Below the pieces are notes generated by a model, which was not told the DNA's origin, searched no databases, and was given only the letters and a program-made list of their open reading frames with translations. A DNA stretch of 35,495 nucleotides from a bacterium (GTDB taxonomy: Bacteria; Sysuimicrobiota; Sysuimicrobiia; Sysuimicrobiales; Thermofontiviventaceae). Numbering within the stretch: the first letter of the stretch is position 1; each line of letters starts with the position of its first letter. The stretch is taken from NCBI GenBank assembly GCA_030550015.1, contig JAUQQG010000031.1:1-35495 (forward strand), written 5' to 3'. The position numbers and the translations under genes are program-made. This document shows positions 1-9,383 of the stretch, piece after piece.

Positions 1-260
1 ACATACGCGATCCCAGGTGCTCCCCACATGATCTCGCTCCTCGGCGTCCGCACCCGGGCGTGGCTTGCAGGATCGTCTTCTCCGCCGTATGCCTCTACCT
101 CGACAATTCTCCCCACGCACCGTACCTGCGCGGTCTCGTGCACCAGAAAATGTCCCAGGAGCTCCCGGGCAACGGAGACGGGATCTCGCGAGAAGAACTC
201 CCTGGGTAGCGGATGTAAGGTGGACCTTTGGAAAAGATGCGCGCTGGTAAGGATCTCCAT
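1..260 (-). CDS. mpg: 3-methyladenine DNA glycosylase (partial, N-terminal part)
   Basis: The window edge cuts this gene, leaving about 86 N-terminal codons. They read as the start of the AAG/MPG family, which removes alkylated purines such as 3-methyladenine in base excision repair. Visible family signatures are an [10 protein letters not shown] segment, then [19 protein letters not shown], which contains the catalytic-region EAY, and then [10 protein letters not shown], matching the family MfgpPGhaYVY stretch that would continue outside the window. The ATG at 258-260 lies 8 bases after the polX stop, so the two repair genes are probably co-transcribed. The match rests on recognised motifs in a fragment; no other family fits the [13 protein letters not shown] signature well. 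Confidence 0.85.
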   Translation of the reverse strand, partial: MEILTSAHLFQRSTLHPLPREFFSRDPVSVARELLGHFLVHETAQVRCVGRIVEVEAYGGEDDPASHARVRTPRSEIMWGAPGIAY

Positions 261-268
261 GATCCCTG

Positions 269-1984
269 TCACCGGTTGTGGAGGAAATCGAGGAGGTCGT
301 TGAGGGGTAGGGTATTCACGACGTCCTTGGGCTCGATCCATCCCCGACGAGCCGTCCCCACCCCGAACGCCATGTAACGGAGCTGATGACGGCTGTGAGC
401 ATCGGTGTTAATCGCCAGCTTAACCCCGTGCTCCTTGGCCATCCGGGCGTGGGTATCCTTGAGATCCAATCGCTCAGGGGTGGCATTGATCTCAAGGACC
501 GTCTGTGTGCGCCGGGCGGCTTCGATGATCTCCTCTATGTTCACTTGATAAGCATCGCGCTGGCCTAGGAGGCGGCCTGTGGGATGGCCGAGGATGTCTA
601 CGTGGGGGTTCTCCATCGCTTTGATGATGCGCTTGGTCATCTCCTCTTCACTCATCCGGAACCGGGAGTGCACGGAGGCAACAACCACGTCCAACTCCTT
701 GAGCACCTCGTCAGGATAGTCCAGGCTTCCATCGGGCAGGATATCCACCTCAGAACCAATCAAGATGGCGATCCCCAGCTTATCGGAGAGACGGCGGACG
801 ATGCGGGCGTGCTCGCGCAATTCATCAATGGGGACACCCCCGGCGAACTTGAGGGACTGGGAGTGGTCTGTGATACAGATATACTCATACCCCCGATCCT
901 TGGCAGCCTTAGCTATCTCCTCGACACTGTCAGCGCCGTCGCTCCACTTGGTATGGATGTGCAGATCCCCCTTCACATCAGAGAGCTGGATCAGGGTCGG
1001 TAGTTTCCCCTTCTCTGCGAGGTCGATCTCCCCTTGATCCTCCCGGATCTCCGGAGGGATCCAGGGGAGCCCGAGAGAAGCATAGACCTCCTCCTCGGTG
1101 CGGCCGGCAATGCGTTTCTCGTTCTTCACCAGGAAGACCCCATACTCATTGATCTTCAGCCCCTTGCGCACAGCTCTCTCGCGGAGGCGGATATTGTGTT
1201 CCTTGCTGCCGGTAAAGTACTGGAGGGCTGCCCCGAAGGACTCTGGTTCCACCACCCGCACGTCGGCTTGGATCCCAACATCCAAGACCACGCTGCTCCG
1301 CGTCGTTCCCTTACTGAGCACCCGGCTCACCCGCGGGAGGGTGGTGAAGGTATCCATCACAACATCGGGTTCGTCGCTCGTCACCAGGATGTCGATATCC
1401 CCGATGGTCTCCTTCATGCGCCGGATGCTTCCCGCCAAGCTAATCTCATGTACCTGCTTGAGGCGACCTAGGATATCCACAATCTCCTGGGCATGGGGGA
1501 GGACAACGCCCAAGGGCAAGCGCTCCTTGGTCCGCCGCAGGAGCTCGATACCCTTGAGAATGTTCTCCTCGGTCTTCGCCCCCATTCGTGGCAGAGTGCG
1601 CACCTTTCCCTCTTTGCAGGCCTTTTCCAGTTCCTCGATGGTGGTGATCCCGAGCTTCTCGTACAAGAGGAGGGCAGTTTTGGGACCCACCTCTGGGACC
1701 TGCATCAGCGTCACGACCCCTGGGGGGAGGCTCGCGCGGAGCTCCTCGAAATAGGTCATGCGACCTGTCTTCAGGTACTCCGCGATCTTCTCTGCGAGGC
1801 TCTCCCCAACCCCAGGGATATTGCGGAGCTCCCCACGCCGGAAAATCTCTTCGATATCTTCGGAGAGCGCCTCCATCGCTCGAGCTCCCCGGCGGTAGGC
1901 TTGGATCCGGAACGGGGACTCCCCTTTGATTTCCAGCATGTCGGCGATCTCGTTGAAAATCCTCGCCAGCTCAAGGTTCTTCAT
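269..1984 (-). CDS. polX: DNA polymerase/3'-5' exonuclease PolX
   Basis: Family X DNA polymerase fused to a PHP phosphoesterase, 571 aa, the normal length for bacterial PolX, which acts in gap filling and base excision repair. Residues 1-150 hold helix-hairpin-helix repeats ([36 protein letters not shown]). The palm follows, with GSIRR at about 185-189 and the catalytic DID at about 196-198. From about residue 335 comes the PHP domain, starting [13 protein letters not shown] with the metal-binding HIH, later TDHS, ASVHSR, GHPTGR and a NTDAH metal site near the C-terminus. All these residues are intact, so exonuclease activity is expected. The start ATG is one base after the cvpA stop, so the two genes are translationally linked. 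Confidence 0.95.
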   Translation of the reverse strand: MKNLELARIFNEIADMLEIKGESPFRIQAYRRGARAMEALSEDIEEIFRRGELRNIPGVGESLAEKIAEYLKTGRMTYFEELRASLPPGVVTLMQVPEVGPKTALLLYEKLGITTIEELEKACKEGKVRTLPRMGAKTEENILKGIELLRRTKERLPLGVVLPHAQEIVDILGRLKQVHEISLAGSIRRMKETIGDIDILVTSDEPDVVMDTFTTLPRVSRVLSKGTTRSSVVLDVGIQADVRVVEPESFGAALQYFTGSKEHNIRLRERAVRKGLKINEYGVFLVKNEKRIAGRTEEEVYASLGLPWIPPEIREDQGEIDLAEKGKLPTLIQLSDVKGDLHIHTKWSDGADSVEEIAKAAKDRGYEYICITDHSQSLKFAGGVPIDELREHARIVRRLSDKLGIAILIGSEVDILPDGSLDYPDEVLKELDVVVASVHSRFRMSEEEMTKRIIKAMENPHVDILGHPTGRLLGQRDAYQVNIEEIIEAARRTQTVLEINATPERLDLKDTHARMAKEHGVKLAINTDAHSRHQLRYMAFGVGTARRGWIEPKDVVNTLPLNDLLDFLHNR

Positions 1985-1985
1985 A

Positions 1986-2477
1986 TCAAAAGACCTTCCC
2001 TGGACTGCCCTGTTGTCTTAAATACTCCATCACCAGCCTCCCTCCCTTGACCACGAAGGGGGCGAGGCGGGACTTCTGTACGTCCTTGGATACCAGAGGT
2101 TCTAAAGGAGATCCTAGCAAGATAGCAAGGAACACCCCACTCAGCACGATCCCGCGCAAGAATCCCAACGAAGCCGCCACGAACCGCTGGGGAAGGGTGG
2201 GCCGCGACGGTGGCCGCAGGAGGATCGACCCCAAGGTGCCAACTGTCACATCACCCGCTCCCACGAGGAGGAGAAAGGCAGCGGGCGACGACCAGGGAGC
2301 CGCAATGGGGGCGACTTGAGAAATACCCTGGGCAAGGTAGGGGGACCACTCGAACGCAGCCCACACCCCTGTAACAATCCCCACCAAGCTAGACACCGCA
2401 CGGGGCCAACCCCCCTGGACGCTGCGGAGAATCGCCCACAAGAGGATGGCCACGATGGCCCAATCCAGCCAGCTCAT
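1986..2477 (-). CDS. cvpA: CvpA family membrane protein
   Basis: Small membrane protein of 163 aa from the chosen ATG. It opens with MSWLDWAIVAILLWAILRSV, the typical CvpA N-terminus (a conserved D-W pair followed by a membrane segment). Three further hydrophobic stretches follow: LVGIVTGVWAAF, AAFLLLVGAGDVTVGTL and LGFLRGIVLSGVFLAILL, with a conserved RG in the last. CvpA proteins are linked to colicin V production and envelope homeostasis; the molecular function is not settled. An in-frame upstream ATG at 2508-2510 exists, but a purine-rich GGGGGACGAGAGG sits directly before the ATG at 2475-2477 and the family starts there. The position between pheT and polX is the same as in Bacillus, but the zapA and rnhC genes usually found beside it are absent. 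Confidence 0.85.
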   Translation of the reverse strand: MSWLDWAIVAILLWAILRSVQGGWPRAVSSLVGIVTGVWAAFEWSPYLAQGISQVAPIAAPWSSPAAFLLLVGAGDVTVGTLGSILLRPPSRPTLPQRFVAASLGFLRGIVLSGVFLAILLGSPLEPLVSKDVQKSRLAPFVVKGGRLVMEYLRQQGSPGKVF

Positions 2478-2524
2478 CCTCTCGTCCCCCTTCCCCTCTC
2501 CTGCCGTCATTCTACCATACGCCT

Positions 2525-4588
2525 CTACTGGCCCCGGATCCAGGCATTCAACCGTTGGGTCAGGAGCTGGCGCGCGCGGGCAAGAAGCTCTTCTACCTCT
2601 TCGGAGGAGAGGGTCCGATCCCCGGCACGGAAGGTAAGGGTGTAAGCCAGGCTCTTGTGACCCTCAGGGACTGGTGGCCCTTGGTAGAGATCGAACAGCT
2701 CGATACGTTCCAGCAACGACCCACATGCCTCTGCAATGACCTTCTCCACCTCTCCAGACGGGATTTCCTCCTCCACGACGACGGCGAGGTCACGGTAGAC
2801 CGCTGGGAACTTCGGGATGGGTCGATACGCCCGTCTAAGGGAGACAAAGGGCAAGATTGCCTCGATGTCCACAGTGGCCAGGTACGCCCGAAGGGGGAGA
2901 TCGTAATGGCGTGCAACCTCCGGGTGAACCTCTCCCAATACGGCGATGACCGTGCCGTCCAGGAGGAGCTCTGCACTCCTCCCTGGATGGAGCCATGGCC
3001 TTGTCCCCCTCCGGAGCTGATAGCCGCTGACTCCGAGTTCCTCGAAGAGCGTTTCCACAGCTCCTTTCAGGTGGTAGAAGGTCGCCTGGACTTGCTCCGG
3101 CCGAAGGTTCCAGTTTCCTTCCGTCAGCTCCCCCATCATGGCGAGGCCGAGCTCCCGTCGCTCTTGGACCTCCCCTGAAAGAGGGTGGAAGGTCTTCCCG
3201 AGCTCAAAGATGTGCACATCCTTCGTCCCCCTCGCCGCGTTGGTCGAGAGTACCTGCAAGAGCCCAGGGACAAGGGTTGTCCGCAGGATTGTGTGGTCCT
3301 CCACCAGGGGATTCCGCAGCCTCACAACCTCCCTCAGCGCATCCCCCTCTGGAACTCGGATCCGCTGGAAGACCTGCGGATTGGTCAAGGTGTAAGTGTG
3401 GACCTCGTGGAAGCCACACCGTACCAAGATTTCACGGATTGTATCCTCGATCTCCAAAACGGGGTCGCGCCTTCCTTGAGTGGTCGCTTCCACGGGCATC
3501 TTGGCAGGGATCTGATTATAGCCGTAGATCCTGGCTACCTCTTCGATTAGGTCCTCCTCGATGGCCAGATCTGGACGGAAGGTGGGCGGGATTACCTCTA
3601 GGGATTCTCCTCGCGTGACAGCGCAACCGAGCTTCTCCAGGATTTGTTCGATCTTCTCCCCAGGCACTTCCACGCCAAGGAGTCGCTTGAGGCGTTCTGG
3701 CCGCAACCGAATCCGCCGCGGGGATACCTGGAGGGGATAGACATCGACCGCACCAGCCAGCACTCTCCCGCGGGCCACCGACTGGAGAAGTTGGCATGCT
3801 CGGGCACTGGCAATGACAGGCCCGTTGGGATCCATTCCCCGCTCGAATCGGCTGCTCGCCTCAGTGCGCAGGCCAAGACGCTTGCTCGTACGGCGGATGG
3901 AGGTCGGGTGGAAGTATGCGGCCTCAAGTAGGACGCGTCTCGTAGAGGGACCAATCTCCGTCTCCGCCCCACCGATGATCCCGGCGAGTGCCACGGGACG
4001 CTCGACATCGGCAATCACCAGCATGGACGGATCGAGGGACCGGACCTCTCCATCAAGGGTGAGCAAGGTCTCGCCCTCCATCGCCCGGCGGACAATGATG
4101 CGGCCACCGCGCAGGCGGTCATAATCGAAGGCGTGGAGAGGTTGACCGAGTTCGAGCATGACGTAGTTGGTGACATCCACGACATTGTTGATGGCTCGGA
4201 TCCCTGCAGCCTCCAGGCGGCGCTGCATCCAAGGAGGAGAAGGGCCGACCTCCACGTCCAAAATGACCCTGGCGACGTACCGCGGGCAAAGTTCAGGATC
4301 GAGGATCTCCACGGAAATGTATCGAGATGCCTCCTCTTGCTCCTCGCGGAGATCCACCTTGGGAGGACGCAAGGGAAGGTCGAGGAGCACGCTGACCTCG
4401 CGGGCAATCCCCAACATGCTCATGCAGTCTGGGCGGTTGGGGGTTAGTTCGATGTCCAAAACAAAGTCGTCGCCGAAGGGCTCGACCGCCTCCACGGCAA
4501 GGCCGGCCATGGAGAGGCGCTCGCTCAACTCCGGAATGGAGATCGGCACATCCACGTACTCGGAAAGCCAGGAGATGAGGACTCTCAT
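2525..4588 (-). CDS. pheT: Phenylalanyl-tRNA synthetase beta subunit, lacking the EMAPII-like tRNA-binding domain
   Basis: Beta chain of the alpha2-beta2 enzyme that charges tRNA-Phe. The protein has 687 aa from the ATG at 4586-4588, which follows an AAAGGGGGAG ribosome binding site. The open frame continues 98 codons further but would run into pheS and is not homologous. The first ~40 residues ([14 protein letters not shown]...[12 protein letters not shown]) go straight to [21 protein letters not shown]. In E. coli PheT about 110 residues of OB-fold tRNA-binding domain (B2) separate these parts, so this is a short form. B3/B4 editing region ([39 protein letters not shown]), B5 ([24 protein letters not shown]), the catalytic-like core and a C-terminal FDX-ACB anticodon-binding domain ([12 protein letters not shown]) are all present. 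Confidence 0.95.
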   Translation of the reverse strand: MRVLISWLSEYVDVPISIPELSERLSMAGLAVEAVEPFGDDFVLDIELTPNRPDCMSMLGIAREVSVLLDLPLRPPKVDLREEQEEASRYISVEILDPELCPRYVARVILDVEVGPSPPWMQRRLEAAGIRAINNVVDVTNYVMLELGQPLHAFDYDRLRGGRIIVRRAMEGETLLTLDGEVRSLDPSMLVIADVERPVALAGIIGGAETEIGPSTRRVLLEAAYFHPTSIRRTSKRLGLRTEASSRFERGMDPNGPVIASARACQLLQSVARGRVLAGAVDVYPLQVSPRRIRLRPERLKRLLGVEVPGEKIEQILEKLGCAVTRGESLEVIPPTFRPDLAIEEDLIEEVARIYGYNQIPAKMPVEATTQGRRDPVLEIEDTIREILVRCGFHEVHTYTLTNPQVFQRIRVPEGDALREVVRLRNPLVEDHTILRTTLVPGLLQVLSTNAARGTKDVHIFELGKTFHPLSGEVQERRELGLAMMGELTEGNWNLRPEQVQATFYHLKGAVETLFEELGVSGYQLRRGTRPWLHPGRSAELLLDGTVIAVLGEVHPEVARHYDLPLRAYLATVDIEAILPFVSLRRAYRPIPKFPAVYRDLAVVVEEEIPSGEVEKVIAEACGSLLERIELFDLYQGPPVPEGHKSLAYTLTFRAGDRTLSSEEVEELLARARQLLTQRLNAWIRGQ

Positions 4589-4650
4589 ACGCTCCCCCTT
4601 TGGTACCCCGGCAAAACCTCTTTTGACCTCTTTCTCGGGGCTTCTAGAAT

Positions 4651-5673
4651 TTAGAATTGCTCCAGAAACCTCAGGTCGTTCTCGAAGTAGAGCCGGATGT
4701 CGTCGATTCCGTACTTCAGCATCGCTGGCCGTTCCACGCCCATCCCAAATGCGAACGCCGTATAGCGCTCCGGATCGATTCCGGCCATCTCCAACACGCG
4801 CGGATGGAACATCCCGCACCCGAGGATCTCCAGCCACCCGTTTCCACAGACAGCACAACCCTTCCCACCACAGAAGACACACGAGATCTCCATCTCCGCG
4901 CTGGGCTCGGTGAACGGGAAGAAAGAAGGGCGGAAGCGCGTCCGGGTCTGGGGACCGAAGAACTCCCGAGCGAACGTCATCAATACCCCCTTCAAGTCTG
5001 CAAACGTGACCCCCTCCCCGACCATGAACCCATCCGCTTGGTGGAACATGGGAGAGTGAGAAGCGTCGGGGGCGTCGCGCCTGTAGCAGTGCCCTGTCGA
5101 AAGGACGCGCATAGGTGGTCGCCGTCCCTCCATCACCCGTACATCCACGGCAGTCGTGTGCGTGCGCAGGAGCCAGTCTGGATTGCCCTCCAAGTAGAAG
5201 GTGTCCTGCATGTCCCGTGCGGGGTGGTCCCTGGGGACGTTCAGGCGCTCGAAGTTATACAGCTCAATCTCGACCTCCGGACCCTCCACCACCTCAAACC
5301 CCATGCGCAAGAAGATCTCCTGGATCTCACGGACGGTGCGGGTGAGGATGTGGAGGCGTCCAATCTTCCTGCGCCGGCCCGGAAGGGTGATATCGAGCGT
5401 CTCCTCGGCAAGACGTCGCTGGAGGGCTTCCTCCTCCAGGGCGCGCATCCGGGAGGCGTACAGGTTCTCGAGCTCCTCGCGCAATCGATTGATCTGCTGC
5501 CCAAGGAGCGGGCGCACCTCCTGGGGAGCGGTACCCAGCCTTTTGATGAACTGGGCGAGGGCTCCCTTCCGACCCAGGTAGCGCCGGCGTACTTCCTCAA
5601 GTTCCTCCAGAGTCCGGGCCCCATCTATGTCCCTGGTTGCCTTCTCCTGGAGTACCTTGATCTCCCTTTCCAT
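4651..5673 (-). CDS. pheS: Phenylalanyl-tRNA synthetase alpha subunit
   Basis: Catalytic alpha chain of PheRS, 340 aa, the usual length. The first ~90 residues form the coiled-coil tRNA-binding arm ([16 protein letters not shown]). The class II core begins near [20 protein letters not shown]. Motif 2 is [23 protein letters not shown] and motif 3 is [21 protein letters not shown] zinc-like [16 protein letters not shown] stretch, common in bacterial PheS, precedes motif 3. The open frame begins at 5730, but the ATG at 5671-5673 has a strong AGGAGG seven bases upstream and matches the family start, so it is preferred. pheT follows after 62 bases. Expression is expected to be controlled by the T-box leader upstream. 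Confidence 0.96.
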   Translation of the reverse strand: MEREIKVLQEKATRDIDGARTLEELEEVRRRYLGRKGALAQFIKRLGTAPQEVRPLLGQQINRLREELENLYASRMRALEEEALQRRLAEETLDITLPGRRRKIGRLHILTRTVREIQEIFLRMGFEVVEGPEVEIELYNFERLNVPRDHPARDMQDTFYLEGNPDWLLRTHTTAVDVRVMEGRRPPMRVLSTGHCYRRDAPDASHSPMFHQADGFMVGEGVTFADLKGVLMTFAREFFGPQTRTRFRPSFFPFTEPSAEMEISCVFCGGKGCAVCGNGWLEILGCGMFHPRVLEMAGIDPERYTAFAFGMGVERPAMLKYGIDDIRLYFENDLRFLEQF

Positions 5674-5793
5674 GATTGCCCTCCTATCCGGTGCAATCTC
5701 CTGTAGCCTTCGCGAAATCTTTTGCCACATCCATCGTTTCGCCTGGGGCCCCAGTTGCAGCCCACAACATCCACAGCAGACCCATGAAATCTT

Positions 5794-5824
5794 CAGGGCC
5801 CCCGTCCAAGGGACGAAGGCCCTG
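5794..5824 (-). terminator. T-box terminator hairpin upstream of pheS
   Basis: On the minus strand CAGGGCC pairs with GGCCCTG, with an additional inner GTCC/GGAC pairing, directly after the T-box sequence. It is the expected alternative to the antiterminator. The tail is AAGATTTC, a weak U-tract, so efficiency as an intrinsic terminator is uncertain. Confidence 0.7.
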
Positions 5825-6150
5825 CCTCCGCGGTACCACCCTCCTTCCGGCAGCGGGCTCTCCCACCGCCGGCACTCAGGTCTGGACGCTATCGGGATCC
5901 CCGGTTACCCTACTTAACCCGCTGGACCTGTGCCTTCAAGGCGAAGCCAGGTCTGCGGTGTTCAGGCAACGGCTCGGAAGCGAACTTCAGCCACCTCAGC
6001 ACCAGGAGAGCTTCCAGTCGCGGCCCTCCCTCCCTGTCCCCTCCCCCTTAGAGTCGGCCTCTCCAAGGCCTACAGAGGAGAGTGCGGCACGAGGGTTGGC
6101 CTACTCCTCTTCCTCATTGCCCATGGCCTGACTCCGACAGGCCATGATAG
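5794..6150 (-). promoter_or_regulatory. T-box riboswitch (Phe specifier) controlling pheST
   Basis: Read on the minus strand, the leader contains every T-box landmark. The kink-turn side is AATGAGGAAG with an AGTA-containing specifier loop near 6105-6120. The opposite strand of stem I carries GAAG-TTC-G-CTTCC-GAG, in which CTTCC pairs with GGAAG and exposes the phenylalanine codon TTC (5982-5984). The invariant AGGGTGGTACCGCGG lies at 5828-5842. Uncharged tRNA-Phe is expected to pair its anticodon with TTC and its ACCA end with the TGGT bulge, stabilising the antiterminator and turning on pheST. The 5' boundary is approximate; an 8-bp hairpin (ATGGCCTG/CAGGCCAT) occupies 6121-6145. No convincing promoter was found just upstream. 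Confidence 0.92.
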
Positions 6151-6158
6151 ATTTTCCT

Positions 6159-6185
6159 CCCGGCAACAGGAAAAGACTTGCCGGG
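6159..6185 (-). repeat. 8-bp inverted repeat between yqzL and the pheS T-box
   Basis: CCCGGCAA and TTGCCGGG form a perfect 8-bp stem around an 11-base loop, starting four bases after the yqzL stop. It could end or stabilise the upstream transcript. Neither side is followed by a T-run, so a classical terminator is not supported. Confidence 0.45.
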
Positions 6186-6188
6186 TAC

Positions 6189-6314
6189 TTAGTTCCATTC
6201 TACGGGATTCCAGCCTCCCAAGGAGAGCCTGCGGTAGAGCAGGTACGCCCAGATCGATCCGGTGGATTCGAATAGCCTCCAGAAGAATTCAGGCGTCCAT
6301 AAAGGCTCCACCAT
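6189..6314 (-). CDS. YqzL-like microprotein (41 aa)
   Basis: Short reading frame of 41 codons between the rRNA methyltransferase gene and the pheS T-box. The ATG at 6312-6314 is preceded by ATTGGAGGGG at good spacing. The product contains EFFWRLFESTGSIWAYLLYR, which resembles the core of the YqzL-like family (pattern W-x-x-F-x-x-T-G-x-x-x-A-Y-L-x-Y) that in Bacillus is encoded beside recO. Function is unknown in that family. The recognition rests on a short motif, but the strong ribosome binding site and absence of any other gene in the 670-base gap support a real gene. It is probably co-transcribed with the methyltransferase, whose stop lies about 80 bases upstream. Confidence 0.72.
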   Translation of the reverse strand: MVEPLWTPEFFWRLFESTGSIWAYLLYRRLSLGGWNPVEWN

Positions 6315-6396
6315 ACCACCCCTCCAATTGCCTGGCTAGGCTCCAGAATCAGCCATTCCCAGCTCGCACAGGCGGTTTTCGTTGGAAGGCTTGTCC

Positions 6397-7233
6397 TTAG
6401 TATATCACAGGGGCGTGGGAGAGGGTAGAGGGAGGAAACTTTCTGGCGAGTTCGTAGAGGAGGATTGCGGCCGCTGACGCCACGTTAAGCGACTCCGCCT
6501 TCCCGAAGATCGGGATGCGCACTGTGAGAAGAGAATGTGCCCTCCACACTTCGCTCACGCCGGATGCCTCGTTCCCCAAGACCAATGCCACGGGCGGGGA
6601 ATAGTCCACCTCAGTGTACACCCTCTCCCCCCGGGCATCCGCTACCAGTACCTTGACGCCCCTTCTCTGAAGGAGCGCCAACGCCTCCACCTCCTCTTCC
6701 TCTCCGAGGTCTACAACAGGCAGGTGGAAAAGGGACCCGGCGCTTGCCCTCACGGTCTTTGGGTTATAAGGATCTACGCTCCCTGGGGTCACGAGCACTC
6801 CTGCGATGCCCGCAGCATCGGCGATGCGAATGATCGTGCCTAGGTTCCCAGGATCCTGGATCCTGTCTGCAACGACCAGGGTGGGCGCGGAATCTACCAG
6901 GTGCCGGAAGTCCGGTCTCTCGATCCGTGCCACTGCTACGACTCCCGAAGGGGTCTTGGTATCGGCGATGGCATCGAGGACACGTTCGCTGACGGTGGTG
7001 AGGGGAATCCCACGGGCGCGGGCCAAGGCGAAGAGATGTTCCCCCCGCGCGCCTTCCAGAAGGTTGGGAACGTAGACGATTTCTTCGACGGGGGCACCAG
7101 CCCGCAGGGCCGTCTCCACGGTCCGGATCCCTTCTACCAGAAACCGGCCGGACAGGTCCCTGTTCTTCCGATGGTGCAGGGCTCTCAGCCTTTTCACCAG
7201 GGGATTCCTGGTGCTGGTAATGACTTCGCGCAT
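6397..7233 (-). CDS. TrmH/SpoU-family 23S rRNA 2'-O-methyltransferase
   Basis: SPOUT-class RNA methyltransferase, about 278 aa, most like the YsgA/RlmB/TsnR group that methylates ribose 2'-OH in rRNA. An N-terminal substrate-binding domain begins TSTRNPLVKRLRALHHRKNR and includes FLVEGIRTVETAL. The catalytic domain shows motif 1 (DRIQDPGNLGTIIRIADAAG), motif 2 (LVLGNEASGVS) and motif 3 (IPIFGKAESLNVASAAAILL), which build the trefoil-knot SAM site. The ATG at 7231-7233 fits the family start. An in-frame TTG at 7261-7263 adds ten residues and follows GAGGG, so it remains possible. The location just upstream of pheST is conserved in Bacillus, where ysgA sits at the same place. The exact rRNA target cannot be read from sequence. 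Confidence 0.9.
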   Translation of the reverse strand: MREVITSTRNPLVKRLRALHHRKNRDLSGRFLVEGIRTVETALRAGAPVEEIVYVPNLLEGARGEHLFALARARGIPLTTVSERVLDAIADTKTPSGVVAVARIERPDFRHLVDSAPTLVVADRIQDPGNLGTIIRIADAAGIAGVLVTPGSVDPYNPKTVRASAGSLFHLPVVDLGEEEEVEALALLQRRGVKVLVADARGERVYTEVDYSPPVALVLGNEASGVSEVWRAHSLLTVRIPIFGKAESLNVASAAAILLYELARKFPPSTLSHAPVIY

Positions 7234-7305
7234 AGACGGTGGAACCGCTTTCCCCTTCTCCAAACCCTCAGCAAGATCTCCTCATGAGGTGTTGACCAGG
7301 GTTCC

Positions 7306-7953
7306 TCAGAGGAAGGCCTCCAACCTGCTGAGCTGGCGGTTCTCCCCTACCACAATCAGGATGTCCCCACACCGCAGGATGGTCTCGCCCGCCGGGGAAA
7401 TGATCAATTCGCTGTCCCGCCTGATCAGGAGGACATTCACGCCGAAGCGGGCCCGCAGATCGAGATCCTTCAGGGACTTTCCATCGAACTTCTCAGGGAC
7501 GACAACCTCCTCTACGCTGTACTCTGGGGTAAGCTGCAGGAAATCGATCACGTTGGGCGAGCAGAGGGTGTGTGCGAGGCGGACGCCCATATCTCGCTCC
7601 GGGAAGACGACCATGTCCGCCCCGACTTTCTCCAGGACCTTCCCTTGGAGCTCATCCACTGCCTTGGCAATCACCTTTTTTACGCCCAGCTCCTTGAGGA
7701 TCAACGTGGTGAGGATGCTCTCTTGGATGTTCACCCCAATGGCGACGATCACTGCATCGAAGTTGGTGATCCCCACCGCCTTCAACGCCTCTGGATCGGT
7801 CGAGTCGATTTGCATGGCCTGGGTGACATGTTCCATGATGGCATTCACCGCGTGCTCGTCTTTATCAAGAGCGAGGACATTGTGGCCGAGTTGGTGCAAG
7901 GTCTTAGCGACACTGGAGCCAAACCGGCCCAGGCCGATCACTGCGAAGTCCAT
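7306..7953 (-). CDS. ktrA: Potassium channel regulatory subunit KtrA/TrkA
   Basis: Cytosolic RCK protein of 215 aa that gates the KtrB-type potassium channel encoded next to it. The N-terminal Rossmann domain starts MDFAVIGLGRFGSSVA (GxGxxG-type nucleotide loop) and ends its second strand with ALDKD, the acidic residue that contacts ribose of NAD or ATP. A C-terminal RCK_C (TrkA-C) domain covers about residues 135-215. One RCK_N plus one RCK_C, rather than the duplicated E. coli TrkA, matches the Ktr type. A GGAGG lies eight bases before the ATG at 7951-7953; the ATG six bases further upstream is too close to it. The gene follows ktrB after 54 bases on the same strand. Confidence 0.92.
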   Translation of the reverse strand: MDFAVIGLGRFGSSVAKTLHQLGHNVLALDKDEHAVNAIMEHVTQAMQIDSTDPEALKAVGITNFDAVIVAIGVNIQESILTTLILKELGVKKVIAKAVDELQGKVLEKVGADMVVFPERDMGVRLAHTLCSPNVIDFLQLTPEYSVEEVVVPEKFDGKSLKDLDLRARFGVNVLLIRRDSELIISPAGETILRCGDILIVVGENRQLSRLEAFL

Positions 7954-8007
7954 ACCCATCCCTCCACTTCTTCCATTCGCAATATCCCAGGATCTCCGTT
8001 CCTCCCC

Positions 8008-9363
8008 TCACCCTACGAGGACGCGCTCTTCGGGATACCTGTACCGCATGGGAGCCTGCCGCCTCATGAACGCCAGGGTGAAAGTCAGGAGCCCCACCCT
8101 TCCCAGGAACATGGTGACGATGAGCAGGACCTTTCCCGCTGCCGTGAGACGCGGGGTGATCCCTGTGGTAAGTCCTACTGTACCAAATGCCGAGGTTACT
8201 TCGAACAGCGCAGGGACCACTTTGGACCTCTCCAGAGTGGCTAGCAGGATCGTCATGGTGACAACGAGGGCGACGGCGACAAGGGCAATGGTCAGCGCTT
8301 TATAAATGACGACCGACGGGACCCGCCGGTTGTAGATCTCTACATCCTGCCTCCCACGGATCATCGTCCAGATTGCTGCAAGGAGAACCGCGAACGTCGT
8401 CGTCTTGATCCCCCCTCCCGTTCCCCCTGGGGAGGCCCCGATGAACATGAGCACGCTCAGGAGGAGGAGAGTGGGCTCCCGGAAGTGAGCGATATCCAGG
8501 GTGCTGAATCCTGCCGTCCTGGGGGTGACGCTCTGGAAGAACGCCGCCAACAGCTTCCCTGCAGGTGGAAGTTTCCCCAACGTGAGGGGATTCTTTCCCT
8601 CCAGGAGAAAGATCGACAGGGTGCCAACCCCAATGAGCGCTGCTGAAGTTGTCAGGACGACCTTCGCGTGCAGGTTGACCCTTGGGAAACGGGGGAGGTT
8701 GATGAGAACGATGAATCCAAGGCCTCCGGCAATAATGAGAGCGCTCACCACCAGGTTGACATAAGGGTCTACCACATACTGGGTGAAACTCCGGAAATTC
8801 CCCATGAGGTCGAATCCGGCATTGTTGAATGCGGAGACAGCGTGGAACAAGCTATAGTATAACCCGCGCCACACCCCGAACTCGGGAATCCAGCGGAGGG
8901 ATAAAAGGACCACTCCGATCCCCTCAAACGCCAGGGCCATGAGGACGATGTTCCTGGTCAGCCTCACAACCCCCCCGAGGGTGTCGAGGTTATACGCTTC
9001 CATAAGAATGATCCGCTCACGGAGACCGATGCGCTTACCCACCAGAATGCTGAACAGCGTGGCGGAGGTCATGTAGCCGAGACCTCCAACCTGGATGAGG
9101 AGCAGGACTACGAGCTCGCCAAATAGGGAGTAATAGTCCGCTGTATCCACGACAACGAGCCCGGTCACACAGGTTGCGGAAGTCGCTGTGAAGAGGGCAG
9201 TAAGCAAGGGAGCGCCCTTACCGTCAGCTGTGGAGAAAGGCAGGCTCAAGAGGACGACACCGATGAAGACAGTCAAGGCAAATCCCAGGACAATGGTCTG
9301 GGCCGGATTGAGCTCAAGCCTGCGGTATGCTTCCCGCACGGGGAAGTGTAGCACTTTTGCCAT
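8008..9363 (-). CDS. ktrB: Potassium transporter KtrB/TrkH family
   Basis: Integral membrane K+ translocating subunit, 451 aa, with four membrane-pore-membrane repeats. The four pore loops with their filter glycines are visible: TSATCVTGL, SAFNNAGFD, GASPGGTGGGIKTTT and SAFGTVGLTTG. The third repeat includes the GASPGGTGGGIKT segment that is the best known signature of the TrkH/KtrB family. The length (about 450 aa) fits KtrB better than TrkH (about 480). It forms a two-gene unit with ktrA, implying nucleotide-gated, probably sodium-coupled potassium uptake. No clear ribosome binding site precedes the ATG at 9361-9363. The block is inserted between the ribosomal protein operon and the methyltransferase gene. 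Confidence 0.94.
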   Translation of the reverse strand: MAKVLHFPVREAYRRLELNPAQTIVLGFALTVFIGVVLLSLPFSTADGKGAPLLTALFTATSATCVTGLVVVDTADYYSLFGELVVLLLIQVGGLGYMTSATLFSILVGKRIGLRERIILMEAYNLDTLGGVVRLTRNIVLMALAFEGIGVVLLSLRWIPEFGVWRGLYYSLFHAVSAFNNAGFDLMGNFRSFTQYVVDPYVNLVVSALIIAGGLGFIVLINLPRFPRVNLHAKVVLTTSAALIGVGTLSIFLLEGKNPLTLGKLPPAGKLLAAFFQSVTPRTAGFSTLDIAHFREPTLLLLSVLMFIGASPGGTGGGIKTTTFAVLLAAIWTMIRGRQDVEIYNRRVPSVVIYKALTIALVAVALVVTMTILLATLERSKVVPALFEVTSAFGTVGLTTGITPRLTAAGKVLLIVTMFLGRVGLLTFTLAFMRRQAPMRYRYPEERVLVG

Positions 9364-9383
9364 AGGTTCTGGGAAGGGGGACC

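Noticed and set aside
28-303. Plus-strand small open frames at the left edge
   Set aside because: The minus strand encodes a clear 3-methyladenine glycosylase N-terminus here, so these are shadows.
4589-4882. 98-codon N-terminal extension of pheT
   Set aside because: It would overlap the end of pheS, has no similarity to PheT, and a good ribosome binding site precedes the ATG at 4586-4588.
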